A stretch of DNA of 64,000 bases, taken from assembly GCA_963747425.1 (NCBI GenBank), contig CAVVFJ010000008.1, positions 62,001 to 126,000 of the forward strand, in the 5' to 3' direction. Source of the DNA: DASUPK01 sp963747425. Its GTDB lineage: Bacteria > Actinomycetota > Thermoleophilia > Solirubrobacterales > 70-9. The notes beneath the pieces are model-generated. The model saw only the letters and a program-made list of their open reading frames with translations, was not told the origin of the DNA and made no database searches. Both the position numbers and the translations under genes were made by a program. Below, one piece after another: positions 1 to 7,832 of the stretch (position 1 is its first letter; each line of letters begins with the position of its first letter).

Positions 1-311
1 GCCTTCACCTCGTCGCTCCACAACGCGGTGGAGCTCTGGACGAGCCGGTTGGGCGGATCGACCTCCAGGTTCTCGCCCTCGGCGATCTCGATCACGCCTG
101 GGACGCCGGACGTGTACGTGGAGCCCTGGGTCCAGTCGGAGGTGGTGCTCACCCCGAAGCTGTACTTGGCGCGCATCTCGGGATCGGTGATCGCCTCCCA
201 GAGGCGCTCGGGGGTGGTCTTGATGTAGATCTCGAACACGGCCGTCCCGCTGCTTCCGTCGGAATCGGGAACGAGCGCGATCTGATGGGGAACCTCGAAT
301 TCCTCAGGCAA
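1..311 (-). CDS. SRPBCC (AHSA1-like) domain protein, 3' end outside window
   Basis: About 103 residues are visible; the gene runs off the left edge. The protein has the AHSA1/START-like pattern: an early strand EIYIKTTPERLWEAITDP, then an aromatic/Gly-rich stretch and SSTALWSDEVK. These small helix-grip proteins bind hydrophobic ligands. The start is probably TTG at 311, which overlaps the end of the ArsR gene by 8 bases, so the two are translationally coupled. ArsR-SRPBCC pairs are common two-gene operons in actinobacteria; ligand and function are usually unknown. Confidence 0.85.
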   Translation of the reverse strand, partial: MPEEFEVPHQIALVPDSDGSSGTAVFEIYIKTTPERLWEAITDPEMRAKYSFGVSTTSDWTQGSTYTSGVPGVIEIAEGENLEVDPPNRLVQSSTALWSDEVK

Positions 312-621
312 CGTCTTCCTCCTCGAGTTCTCTTTTCAGGCCCGTGAGTCCTGAGACCCAGGGCTCCGCGTACTTGCTGACCCAGCGCTCGTAGAGGAGC
401 CGGATCGGGACGGGGTTCAGGAAATGGAGCTTCTCGCGGCCCCGTCTGCGGGTGACCACGAGGTTGGCCGCCTCGAGCACCTTCAGGTGCTTCATCACGC
501 CGAAGCGCGACATCGGCAGGCGCTCCTCGAGAGCGCTCAGCGATTGCCCGTCCCGCTCGAAGAGCCGGTCGAGCAGATCGCGCCTGGTCGGATCGGCAAG
601 TGCCCTGAACACATCATCCAT
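304..621 (-). CDS. ArsR-family winged-helix repressor
   Basis: A 105-residue HTH_ArsR protein beginning MDDVFRALADPTRRDLLDRL, the classic start of ArsR regulators paired with SRPBCC proteins. The recognition helix lies around MSRFGVMKHLKVLE. No metal-binding CxC motif is visible, so it is unlikely to be a metal sensor. ATG 621 is preferred over GTG 651, because GTG 651 would lie inside the promoter, 18 bases upstream of the -10 box. It probably represses itself and the SRPBCC gene through the palindrome in its promoter. Confidence 0.85.
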   Translation of the reverse strand: MDDVFRALADPTRRDLLDRLFERDGQSLSALEERLPMSRFGVMKHLKVLEAANLVVTRRRGREKLHFLNPVPIRLLYERWVSKYAEPWVSGLTGLKRELEEEDVA

Positions 622-628
622 AGGACGC

Positions 629-658
629 AGTATATGTGACCTTTTAGTCACATGTCAA
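629..658 (-). promoter_or_regulatory. ArsR promoter with operator in the spacer
   Basis: On the minus strand a consensus -35 TTGACA (658-653) and -10 TATACT (634-629) are separated by 18 bases. The inverted repeat ATGTGAC-N6-GTCACAT (634-653) fills the spacer, as expected for an autoregulatory ArsR operator that blocks RNA polymerase. Transcription would begin close to ATG 621, giving a leaderless mRNA. Confidence 0.75.
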
Positions 659-711
659 GAGCCAAGACTAATCGGGTCGCTCCTCTCGGAGCGCCCTCGC
701 ATAATCCACTC

Positions 712-1422
712 ATGCCGATCGATCTCCAATGCCTGACCGCCCCCAATCCCAGTCCGATGACCCTGGAGGGGACCAACACCTATGTCGTCGGGCAGGACCC
801 GGCGGTGGTGATCGACCCGGGACCCGACGACGCCGGGCACATCGGGGCGGTCCGCGAAGCGGCGGAGGCGCGCGGCGGGATTGGGACGGTCCTGCTCACA
901 CACGGGCATGGCGACCACAGCGACGGCGTCGAGACGCTCGGCGTCGAGCCGACCACCGTCTCGGACGGCGAGACCGTCGCCGGCCTGCAGGCGATCGCCA
1001 CCCCCGGGCACGCCGCGGACCACTTCTGCTTCCTGCTCGGAAAGGCGTGCTTCACGGGCGACCTGATCCTCGGCATGGGCTCGACGATCGTGGGACCGCG
1101 CGACACGGGCGGCTCGCTGCTCGACTACATGCGCTCGCTGGAGCGGCTGCAGGCCCTCGATCTCGAGGTCCTCTATCCCGGGCACGGGCCGGAGGTCCAC
1201 GACCCGCAGGCGAAGATCGCCGAGTACATCGAGCACCGGATGATGCGGGAGCGGCGGCTGGTCGCGGCCCTCGATCGGGGCGAGCGCTCCCGCGCCGCGC
1301 TGCTCGCCGAGGTGTGGGACGACGTTCCCCGGGAGCTCCGCGGCCCCGCGGCGATCGCGATGGAGGCGCACCTCGAGAAGCTCCAGGACGAGGGGCGGCT
1401 GCCGGCCGACCTGCGCGACTGA
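712..1422 (+). CDS. MBL-fold metallo-hydrolase (LACTB2-like)
   Basis: 236 residues. The metal motif THGHGDH (His64, His66, Asp68, His69) is followed by the distal His in TPGHAADH, Asp in FTGDLILG and His in YPGHGPEV, so the binuclear zinc site is complete. A C-terminal winged-helix region (AAIAMEAHLEKLQDEGRL) is typical of LACTB2-type hydrolases and not of beta-lactamases. ATG 712 is chosen because a -10-like CATAAT ends 6 bases before it; an upstream in-frame ATG at 652 would overlap the divergent ArsR promoter. Substrate unknown; nuclease or thioester hydrolase activity is known in the family. Confidence 0.85.
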   Translation: MPIDLQCLTAPNPSPMTLEGTNTYVVGQDPAVVIDPGPDDAGHIGAVREAAEARGGIGTVLLTHGHGDHSDGVETLGVEPTTVSDGETVAGLQAIATPGHAADHFCFLLGKACFTGDLILGMGSTIVGPRDTGGSLLDYMRSLERLQALDLEVLYPGHGPEVHDPQAKIAEYIEHRMMRERRLVAALDRGERSRAALLAEVWDDVPRELRGPAAIAMEAHLEKLQDEGRLPADLRD

Positions 1423-1455
1423 CCGCCGAGGCAGCCCCCCTGGTATGAACCTCCG

Positions 1456-3846
1456 ATGGGTCTAGATCCAGCCCGCCTACTGCGCACCGGCGCCAAGGGG
1501 ATGGGGATCGGCACGGCGCTGTTCGGCGCGACCGCCGCCGGCCTCTGGTGGCGGCTCTTCAGGCAGCCGCTGCCGCGGACCAAGGGGAGCCTGACGGTCC
1601 GCGGGCTCGACGACCGGGTTGAGATCGCCCGCGACCGCTGGGGGATGCCCACGGTCAGGGCGCGGACCGCGGCGGACCTGTGGTTCGGGCAGGGCTTCTG
1701 CCATGGCCAGGACCGGCTCTGGCAGATCGACGTCCAGCGGCGCATCTGCTCCGGGCGCGTCTCGGAGATCGCCGGGCGCGCCGGCCTGCCGGTCGATCGC
1801 CTGATGCGCACGCTGGGGCTGCGCCGCGTCGCTCTGCGGGAGGAGACCGAGCTCGACGGCGACCTGCGATCCCTTTTGGACGCCTATTGCGCGGGCGTCA
1901 ACGAGGCGGCGCGAACCGCCACGGCGCCGGCTGCCGAGTTCCAGATGCTGCGGCTGAAGTTCGAGGACTGGAGGCCCGCCGACATGCTGGCGGGCGGGAA
2001 GCTGCTCTCCTTCGGTCTCTCCACCAACTGGGAGCGGGAGCTGCTGCGAGCCGACCTGGTCAGGGAGCTGGGCGAGGAGCGCGCCGCCAGGATCGACCCC
2101 ACCTACCCGAAGGGAAACCCCGTCGTGCTCCACCCCGGCGAGGGCTTCGACGGCGACGGGCTTGGGCTCGCAGAGCAGATCGGCCGCGTCCGGGAGACGA
2201 TCGGCCTGGCGGCCGCCGCGAGCGGCTCGAACAACTGGGCGGTGAGCCCGAGCCGATCCGCAACGGGAGGCGCCCTGCTCGCCGGCGACCCGCACCTGCC
2301 GAGCGGGATGCCCGGGGTCTGGTACGAGATCGCGCTGGAGCTCGACGGCCGCACCTGCCGAGGAGCCTCGATCCCGGGCCTGCCGGGCATCTCGCTGGGG
2401 CAGAACGACGACGTCGCCTTCGCTTTCACCAACGTGATGGCGGACGTCGAGGACCTCTTCGTCGAGCGGATCGAGGGCGAGACCTACGAGTTCGAGGGGG
2501 AGAAGCGCCCTCTCGAGATCGTGGAGGAGCCGATCGCCGTCCGCGGGCAGGATGTACCGGAGCGCCACGAGGTTCGCCTCACGCACCACGGCCCGATCGT
2601 CAACAGGGCGCTGGGCGCCGACGACGAGCGGCCACTGGCCCTGCGCTGGGCCGCGCTCGACGAGCCGTCGATCTCCCTCGCGCACCTCGGCGTGCTCGAG
2701 CCGCGCAGCGGCCCCGAGCTGGTCGAGCTGCTGCGGCCCGTGACGATGCCCGTCTCGAACCTGGTCTGGGCCGATCGTCACGGATCGATCGGCTACAAGA
2801 TGATCGGCAGCATCCCGAAGCGGAAGGGCGACTGCCCGGACCTGCCCAAGCCGGGGTGGACGGGCGAGTTCGAGTGGGACGGATGGATCCCGTACGACGA
2901 GCTGCCCGAGCTGGTCGATCCCGAGCAGGGGTACATCGTCACCGCGAACAACCGCGTCGTCGACAGCTCCTACCCGCACCACATCACCAGCGACTGGCTG
3001 GACGGCTACCGGGCTGCGAGGATCGAGCAGCTCCTGGAAGAGACCGAGGAGCACGACCTGGAGAGCTTCCGCCGCATGCAGACCGACCTCTACTCGATCC
3101 CCGGCGACGAGGTCGTTCACCGGCTTGCCCGCCTCGAGCCGACGAGCCAGCGAGAGACGAGAGCGATCGAGCGCCTGAAGAGCTGGGATCGGACCCTCAG
3201 CCCGGAGACGGTGGCGGGGACGATCTACCAGGCGTTCCTCCTGCGTCTCGCGCGAGAGTTCACCAGAGCGGCGATTGGCGACCGGGACCTGGCCGACCGC
3301 TATCTCGACCGGGCGGACAACGGCTTCCTCTCCCACGTCACCTCGCCCTGGCGCTGGCACTCACACCTCCTGGAGCTCTGGGCGGAGGGCGACGAGAAGG
3401 TGATCGGCGGCTCATGGGACGAGCTGGTCCTGGAGGCGCTGCGAGGCGCGCTCGACGACCTCGAGGAGCGCTTCGGCCCGGACCCCGAGCAGTGGCAGTG
3501 GGGCCACGTCCACGAGCTGCAGTTCCCGCATGCGCTGGGCGCCCTCCATCCGGCGTCCGAGTGGGTCTTCAACCGCACGCTGCACCCGGGCGGCGGGCAG
3601 GAGACCGTCGCGCAGATCGCCTACGACCCGAACGACCCCTACCACGCGATCTGGGCCCCGAGCTGGCGGATGGTCGCCGACCCCTCGGCGCCCGACCGCT
3701 CACGGTGGCAGGCGTTCACCGGTCAGTCGGGACACGCCTGGAGCAGCCACTACGACGACCTCCAATCCGGCTGGGAGGCGGGCGAGATGCAGCCGATGGC
3801 GGGCGAGGGGCCGTTCGAGACCCTCGTCCTGTCACCTGGCTCCTGA
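1456..3846 (+). CDS. Penicillin acylase family Ntn-hydrolase (peptidase S45)
   Basis: 796 residues, normal for the family. A single hydrophobic segment near residues 16-33 suggests a membrane-anchored precursor exported to the cell surface. The alpha chain carries the WGMPTVRA and GFCHGQDRLWQ motifs. The autoproteolysis site is Gly257-Ser258 in AASGSNNWAV, where Ser258 becomes the N-terminal nucleophile of the beta chain. GDPHLP follows and VTANNR occurs later, both conserved. Such enzymes hydrolyse amide bonds of beta-lactams, acyl-homoserine lactones or lipopeptides; the substrate cannot be told here. Its stop overlaps the next ATG by one base (TGATG), suggesting coupling. Confidence 0.9.
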   Translation: MGLDPARLLRTGAKGMGIGTALFGATAAGLWWRLFRQPLPRTKGSLTVRGLDDRVEIARDRWGMPTVRARTAADLWFGQGFCHGQDRLWQIDVQRRICSGRVSEIAGRAGLPVDRLMRTLGLRRVALREETELDGDLRSLLDAYCAGVNEAARTATAPAAEFQMLRLKFEDWRPADMLAGGKLLSFGLSTNWERELLRADLVRELGEERAARIDPTYPKGNPVVLHPGEGFDGDGLGLAEQIGRVRETIGLAAAASGSNNWAVSPSRSATGGALLAGDPHLPSGMPGVWYEIALELDGRTCRGASIPGLPGISLGQNDDVAFAFTNVMADVEDLFVERIEGETYEFEGEKRPLEIVEEPIAVRGQDVPERHEVRLTHHGPIVNRALGADDERPLALRWAALDEPSISLAHLGVLEPRSGPELVELLRPVTMPVSNLVWADRHGSIGYKMIGSIPKRKGDCPDLPKPGWTGEFEWDGWIPYDELPELVDPEQGYIVTANNRVVDSSYPHHITSDWLDGYRAARIEQLLEETEEHDLESFRRMQTDLYSIPGDEVVHRLARLEPTSQRETRAIERLKSWDRTLSPETVAGTIYQAFLLRLAREFTRAAIGDRDLADRYLDRADNGFLSHVTSPWRWHSHLLELWAEGDEKVIGGSWDELVLEALRGALDDLEERFGPDPEQWQWGHVHELQFPHALGALHPASEWVFNRTLHPGGGQETVAQIAYDPNDPYHAIWAPSWRMVADPSAPDRSRWQAFTGQSGHAWSSHYDDLQSGWEAGEMQPMAGEGPFETLVLSPGS

Positions 3847-4316
3847 TGCCGTCGCGCCGCGATCAGATCACGCTCACGGACGGCGAGCTGGCGGAGCTGC
3901 TCGAGGGCGAGCGCATCGTCGTGGTCTCGTCGAACGGGCCTCGCGGCTGGCCTCATTCGATGCCCCTCTGGTACGTCCCGCGCGACGGCGACGTCTGGAT
4001 CTGGACGTACGCCAAGTCCCAGAAGGTGAAGAACCTGGAGCGCGACCCGCGCGCGACCCTGCTGATCGAGACGGGGCTCGAGTACACCGAGCTGAGGGGC
4101 GTCCAGATCGAGGCCGAGGCGGAGCTGATCCGCGACGTCGATCGGATCGTCGACTTCGCCAAGGACCTGACCGTCCGCTACAGCGAGGGCATCGAGTCGG
4201 TCGAGGGCGATGCGGTCGCGGCCCTGCAGGCGCAGGCGCCGAAGCGAGTGGCGATCCACTTCCACCCGAAGCGGGTGGCCAGCTGGGATCACTCGAAGCT
4301 CGGCGGCGTCTACTAG
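3846..4316 (+). CDS. PPOX-class flavin-dependent oxidoreductase (pyridoxamine oxidase-like)
   Basis: 156-residue split-barrel protein. GWPHSMPLWYV, VWIWTYAKSQKVKNLERDPRATLLIE and the C-terminal VAIHFHPKRVASWDHSKLGG fit the actinobacterial PPOX/F420-dependent family. These bind FMN or F420 and reduce diverse small molecules. The ATG lies in the TGATG overlap with the acylase gene, so the two are probably co-transcribed. Cofactor not decidable from sequence. Confidence 0.8.
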   Translation: MPSRRDQITLTDGELAELLEGERIVVVSSNGPRGWPHSMPLWYVPRDGDVWIWTYAKSQKVKNLERDPRATLLIETGLEYTELRGVQIEAEAELIRDVDRIVDFAKDLTVRYSEGIESVEGDAVAALQAQAPKRVAIHFHPKRVASWDHSKLGGVY

Positions 4317-4435
4317 CCGTACCGGATTCTGGGTGGTTGCTTGCACCTCCCCAATTTCGAGGAGGGATCGCCTGGAAAGTGGCAGAATGCCGCCGCTCGC
4401 AACGGACTGACGACGACCCAAATGGGGGATGACAT

Positions 4436-4683
4436 GCGATCGACGTCCTCCAGGGCGGAGTGGCCGGCGACATCCTCAAGGGGAACAACGGCAGCGTGGC
4501 CGCGGTGGCGCGGACGTCTACAAGGGCGGCCGTGGATCCGACACGCTGCAGACCCTCGACGGGCAGGCGGATGCCTTCATCTCGTGCGGGAACGGAAGAC
4601 GCGACCTGATCCGCGCGGACAAGATCGACCCCAAGCCGAAGAGCTGCGAGTTGGGTGGCCGCAAGCCTGGCAAGCAGTTCTAA
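4436..4683 (+). pseudogene. Remnant of a hemolysin-type Ca-binding repeat protein
   Basis: This stretch encodes RTX-like glycine-aspartate repeats split over two frames: IDVLQGGVAGDILKGNNGS in one frame, then GRGGADVYKGGRGSDTLQ and an end resembling known secreted repeat proteins (ISCGNGRRDLI..DKIDPKPKSCE) one frame over. The switch lies near 4485-4500. No signal peptide or plausible full start is present, so it looks like the decayed C-terminal end of a secreted calcium-binding protein. Nothing else is seen between 4317 and 4705. Confidence 0.6.
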
Positions 4684-4705
4684 CTCGCGAATTCGTCCAG
4701 CGGGC

Positions 4706-4711
4706 TAGCCT
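4706..4711 (+). promoter_or_regulatory. -10 box of the rml operon
   Basis: TAGCCT ends 9 bases before the rmlA ATG, the same layout as many other genes here. The transcript would be leaderless or nearly so. Confidence 0.5.
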
Positions 4712-4720
4712 CTTCCGCGC

Positions 4721-5797
4721 ATGGAAGATCTAAAGGGGCTGATCCTCTCGGGAGGGGCCGGGACTCGCCTGCGCCCGATCACCCATACCTCCGCCAAGCA
4801 GCTCGTGCCGGTGGCGAACAAGCCCGTGCTCTTCTACGGGATCGAGGCTCTCGTGGAAGCCGGGATCAAGGAGGTCGGGATAATCATCGCGCCCGAGACC
4901 GGCGAGGAGATCAGGCAGGCTGTCGGCGACGGGGCGGCGTTCGGGGCCTCCATCACCTATATCGAGCAGGAGGCCCCGCTGGGGCTCGCCCATGCCCTGC
5001 TCACCGCCGAGGACTTCATCGGCCAGAGCCCGTTCGTCATGTACCTCGGGGACAACCTGCTCAGGGACGGGATCGTCGAGCTCGTCGAGGTCTTCCGGCG
5101 GTCCGAGCCCGACGCGCTGATCCTGCTCACGCACGTCGACGATCCCTCCTCGTACGGCGTCGCCGAGCTCGATGGCGACCGGGTCATCCGGCTGGTCGAG
5201 AAGCCGAAGGACCCGCCCAGCGACCTGGCGCTGGTGGGCGTCTACATGTTCGGGCCGTCGATCTTCAAGGCGGCTCACGAGATCGAGCCGTCGGCCCGGG
5301 GCGAGCTCGAGATCACCGACGCAATCGACGCATTGATCGAGTCCGACCTCCGCGTCGAGCCTCACATCGTCAAGGGCTGGTGGAAGGACACCGGCATGCT
5401 CGAGGACATGCTCGAGGCCAACCGGCTCGTCCTCGAGGACATCGAGCAGCGGATCGACGGGGAGCTCGACACCGACTCGCGCGTCGAGGGCAGGGTCGTG
5501 ATCGAGAAGGGAGCCAAGCTGGAGCGAACCGTCGTGCGCGGTCCGGCCATCATCGGCGCCGGGACACAGATCTCGGACTCCTACATCGGGCCATACACGG
5601 CGATCGACCGCGACGTCATGATCACCGGCTCCGAGGTCGAGCACTCCATCGTGCTGGCGGGGTCGAGCATCCGCGACCTGCACGCCCGAATGGAGGCCAG
5701 CCTGCTCGGCAAGAACGTCAGCCTGAGCCGCAGCGAGGGAATGCCCAAGACGCTGCGGTTCCTGGTGGGCGACAACGCCAACATCTCCATCCCATGA
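4721..5797 (+). CDS. rmlA: Glucose-1-phosphate thymidylyltransferase, long (StrD-like) form
   Basis: 358 residues. It makes dTDP-glucose from glucose-1-phosphate and dTTP. The N-terminal nucleotidyltransferase domain has LSGGAGTRLRPITHT and a conserved Lys in SAKQLVPVANKPV. The C-terminal ~110 residues form left-handed beta-helix hexapeptide repeats (VVRGPAIIGAGTQI, SYIGPYTAI). This is the long StrD/GraD type used in deoxysugar pathways, not the ~290-residue RfbA type. First gene of rmlA-rmlD-rmlB; its stop overlaps the rmlD start by 4 bases (ATGA). Confidence 0.92.
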   Translation: MEDLKGLILSGGAGTRLRPITHTSAKQLVPVANKPVLFYGIEALVEAGIKEVGIIIAPETGEEIRQAVGDGAAFGASITYIEQEAPLGLAHALLTAEDFIGQSPFVMYLGDNLLRDGIVELVEVFRRSEPDALILLTHVDDPSSYGVAELDGDRVIRLVEKPKDPPSDLALVGVYMFGPSIFKAAHEIEPSARGELEITDAIDALIESDLRVEPHIVKGWWKDTGMLEDMLEANRLVLEDIEQRIDGELDTDSRVEGRVVIEKGAKLERTVVRGPAIIGAGTQISDSYIGPYTAIDRDVMITGSEVEHSIVLAGSSIRDLHARMEASLLGKNVSLSRSEGMPKTLRFLVGDNANISIP

Positions 5798-6786
5798 AGA
5801 TCATGGTCACCGGAGCCGGAGGGATGCTGGGCCATGACGTCGTCCGCGTCGCGCAGGACATGCGCCACCAGGTGATCGCGCTCACCCGGGACGACCTCGA
5901 CGTGACCGACCCGGCCAAGGTGGAGCGCCTGATCACCCGCGAGCGCCCCGGCGCCGTGATCAACTGCGCGGCCTGGACCAACGTGGACGGCGCCGAGGAG
6001 TCCGAGCACGAAGCCTCCGTGGTGAACTCGCAGGGCGCCGGGTTCGTGGCGGATGCCGCGGCCAAGGTCGGCGCCAAGCTGATCTTCCCCTCGACCGACT
6101 ACGTCTTCAACGGGACCGGCGGGCCATACGGGGAATCCGACGACACCGACCCGATCAACGCCTACGGGCGGACGAAGCTGGCCGGGGAGCGTGCCACCGC
6201 CCTGGTCAACGGGCGCAGCTTCATCGTCCGGACCTCGTGGCTCTTCGGTCCGCACGGGGGCAACTTCGTCGAGACCATGCTCCGGCTGGGCCAGGGCGGT
6301 GGACCCGTCGTGGTCGTCCACGACCAGGTCGGATGCCCCACCTACACGGGCCACCTCGCCGTCGGGCTGCTGCGGCTGGTCGACACGGGCGCCTACGGCA
6401 TCCACCACATGGCCGGGGAGGGAAGCTGCTCCTGGTACGAGTTCGCCATGGAGATCTTCCGCCAGGCGGAGGTGGTGACCCGCGTGATGGCCACCACCAC
6501 GGACATGATGGAGCGGCCCGCGAAGCGCCCGGCCAACTCCGTGCTGGTCAGCCGCCGCTCGGCGCCGATCGAGCTGCCGACCTGGCAGCGCGGCCTCTCC
6601 GACTACCTCGCTCGTCGCGGCCACTCCGATGACGAGGAGGCGGCGCCGAAGCAGCGCTCGAGCTCCTCGCGCCGGCAGCCGATGCTCGACTGGACCAAGC
6701 GAGAGCGCGAGGAGAGAGAGGCGGACGGCGAGGAGATCACGGGCGAGAACGAGATGCCCACGGGCGAGGGGCAGGACGCAGCATGA
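5794..6786 (+). CDS. rmlD: dTDP-4-dehydrorhamnose reductase with acidic tail
   Basis: 330 residues. It catalyses the last step to dTDP-L-rhamnose with NAD(P)H. The Rossmann motif is VTGAGGMLGHDV, with STDYVFNG and the catalytic YGRTK. The catalytic domain ends near residue 275; the remaining ~50 residues are charged and probably disordered (DDEEAAPKQRSSSSRRQ, KREREEREADGEE), unusual for this enzyme. The ATGA overlap with rmlA and another with rmlB indicate one operon. Confidence 0.92.
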   Translation: MKIMVTGAGGMLGHDVVRVAQDMRHQVIALTRDDLDVTDPAKVERLITRERPGAVINCAAWTNVDGAEESEHEASVVNSQGAGFVADAAAKVGAKLIFPSTDYVFNGTGGPYGESDDTDPINAYGRTKLAGERATALVNGRSFIVRTSWLFGPHGGNFVETMLRLGQGGGPVVVVHDQVGCPTYTGHLAVGLLRLVDTGAYGIHHMAGEGSCSWYEFAMEIFRQAEVVTRVMATTTDMMERPAKRPANSVLVSRRSAPIELPTWQRGLSDYLARRGHSDDEEAAPKQRSSSSRRQPMLDWTKREREEREADGEEITGENEMPTGEGQDAA

Positions 6787-7781
6787 AGCTCCTGGTCGCC
6801 GGCGGAGCCGGCTTCATCGGGTCGAACTACGTGCGCCTTCGCCTCGAGGGCAACCCCGGCGATTCGGTGACGGTGCTCGACAAGCTCACCTACGCCGGCC
6901 GTCGCGAGAACCTCGATGGCCTGCCCGACGACCGCTTCGAGCTGGTCGAGGCTGACATCGCAGATCGCGACGCCGCCCGCGCGGCGATCGAGGGCTGCGA
7001 TGCGGTCGTCAACTTCGCCGCCGAGACCCACGTCGATCGCTCGATCGAGGCGCCCGGCGAGTTCATCAGCACGGACGTCTTCGGCACCTACGTGTTGCTC
7101 GAGGCGGCCCGCGACGCCGGGGTTCGCTATCTGCAGTTCTCGACCGACGAGGTCTACGGCGACTTCGAGATGGGCTCGGCGACCGAGGAGTCCCCCCTCT
7201 CTCCGTCGTCTCCCTACTCGGCCTCCAAGGCGGGTGGCGACCTGATGGTCTCGGCCTTCGCCCGAACCTACGGCGCGGAGGCTCTGATCATGCGCGCCTC
7301 GAACAACTACGGGCCCTACCAGTACCCCGAGAAGCTGATCCCGCTCTGCATCCTGAACGCGCTCGCCGGCGACCCGCTGCCCGTGTACGGGGACGGCATG
7401 CAGGTCCGCAATTGGCTCTACGTGGAGGATTGCTGCACCGCGGTGGACGCAGTCCTCGACAAGGGCGAGCCGGGCAACGTCTACAACGTGGGCGGCCCCG
7501 ACGAGCTCCCCAACATCGAGGTCATCAGGCGGATCCTGGCCCTGACCGATCGAGACGAGTCGCTGATCGAATACGTCAAGGACCGGCCGGGACACGACCG
7601 CCGCTACTCGCTCTCCGCCGCCCGCCTCGAGGCGCTCGGCTGGCGAGCCGCCGTGGGCTTCGACGAGGGGATCGAGCGGACCGTCCACTGGTACCGCGAG
7701 CACGAGGCCTGGTGGGCCCCGATCCGCTCCGGCGACTACCGCGACTACTACGAGCGCCAGTACGGCAAGGCGCTGAAGTAG
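6783..7781 (+). CDS. rmlB: dTDP-glucose 4,6-dehydratase
   Basis: 332 residues, extended SDR fold. It converts dTDP-glucose to dTDP-4-keto-6-deoxyglucose. NAD motif GGAGFIGSNYVR, STDEVYGDF, catalytic YSASK and RASNNYGPYQYPEKLIP are all present. Last gene of the rml operon. The 3,5-epimerase gene rmlC is not in this window, so either it lies elsewhere or the operon feeds another 6-deoxysugar. Confidence 0.95.
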   Translation: MKLLVAGGAGFIGSNYVRLRLEGNPGDSVTVLDKLTYAGRRENLDGLPDDRFELVEADIADRDAARAAIEGCDAVVNFAAETHVDRSIEAPGEFISTDVFGTYVLLEAARDAGVRYLQFSTDEVYGDFEMGSATEESPLSPSSPYSASKAGGDLMVSAFARTYGAEALIMRASNNYGPYQYPEKLIPLCILNALAGDPLPVYGDGMQVRNWLYVEDCCTAVDAVLDKGEPGNVYNVGGPDELPNIEVIRRILALTDRDESLIEYVKDRPGHDRRYSLSAARLEALGWRAAVGFDEGIERTVHWYREHEAWWAPIRSGDYRDYYERQYGKALK

Positions 7782-7796
7782 TCAGCACATTTGGAG

Positions 7797-7818
7797 AAGA
7801 CGCCGGCGAAGGCGTCTT
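7797..7818 (+). terminator. Stem-loop after the rml operon
   Basis: AAGACGCC and GGCGTCTT form a perfect 8-bp stem with loop GGCGAA. There is no clear T-run, so termination strength is uncertain. It sits just before the -10 box (TAGAAC, 7821-7826) of the next gene. Confidence 0.5.
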
Positions 7819-7832
7819 GCTAGAACGGAAGC

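Noticed and set aside
634..653. The ATGTGAC/GTCACAT dyad as a Crp site
   Set aside because: It resembles the Crp half-site TGTGA, but its position inside the -35/-10 spacer of the arsR gene fits a repressor operator better; Crp activation from there is unlikely.
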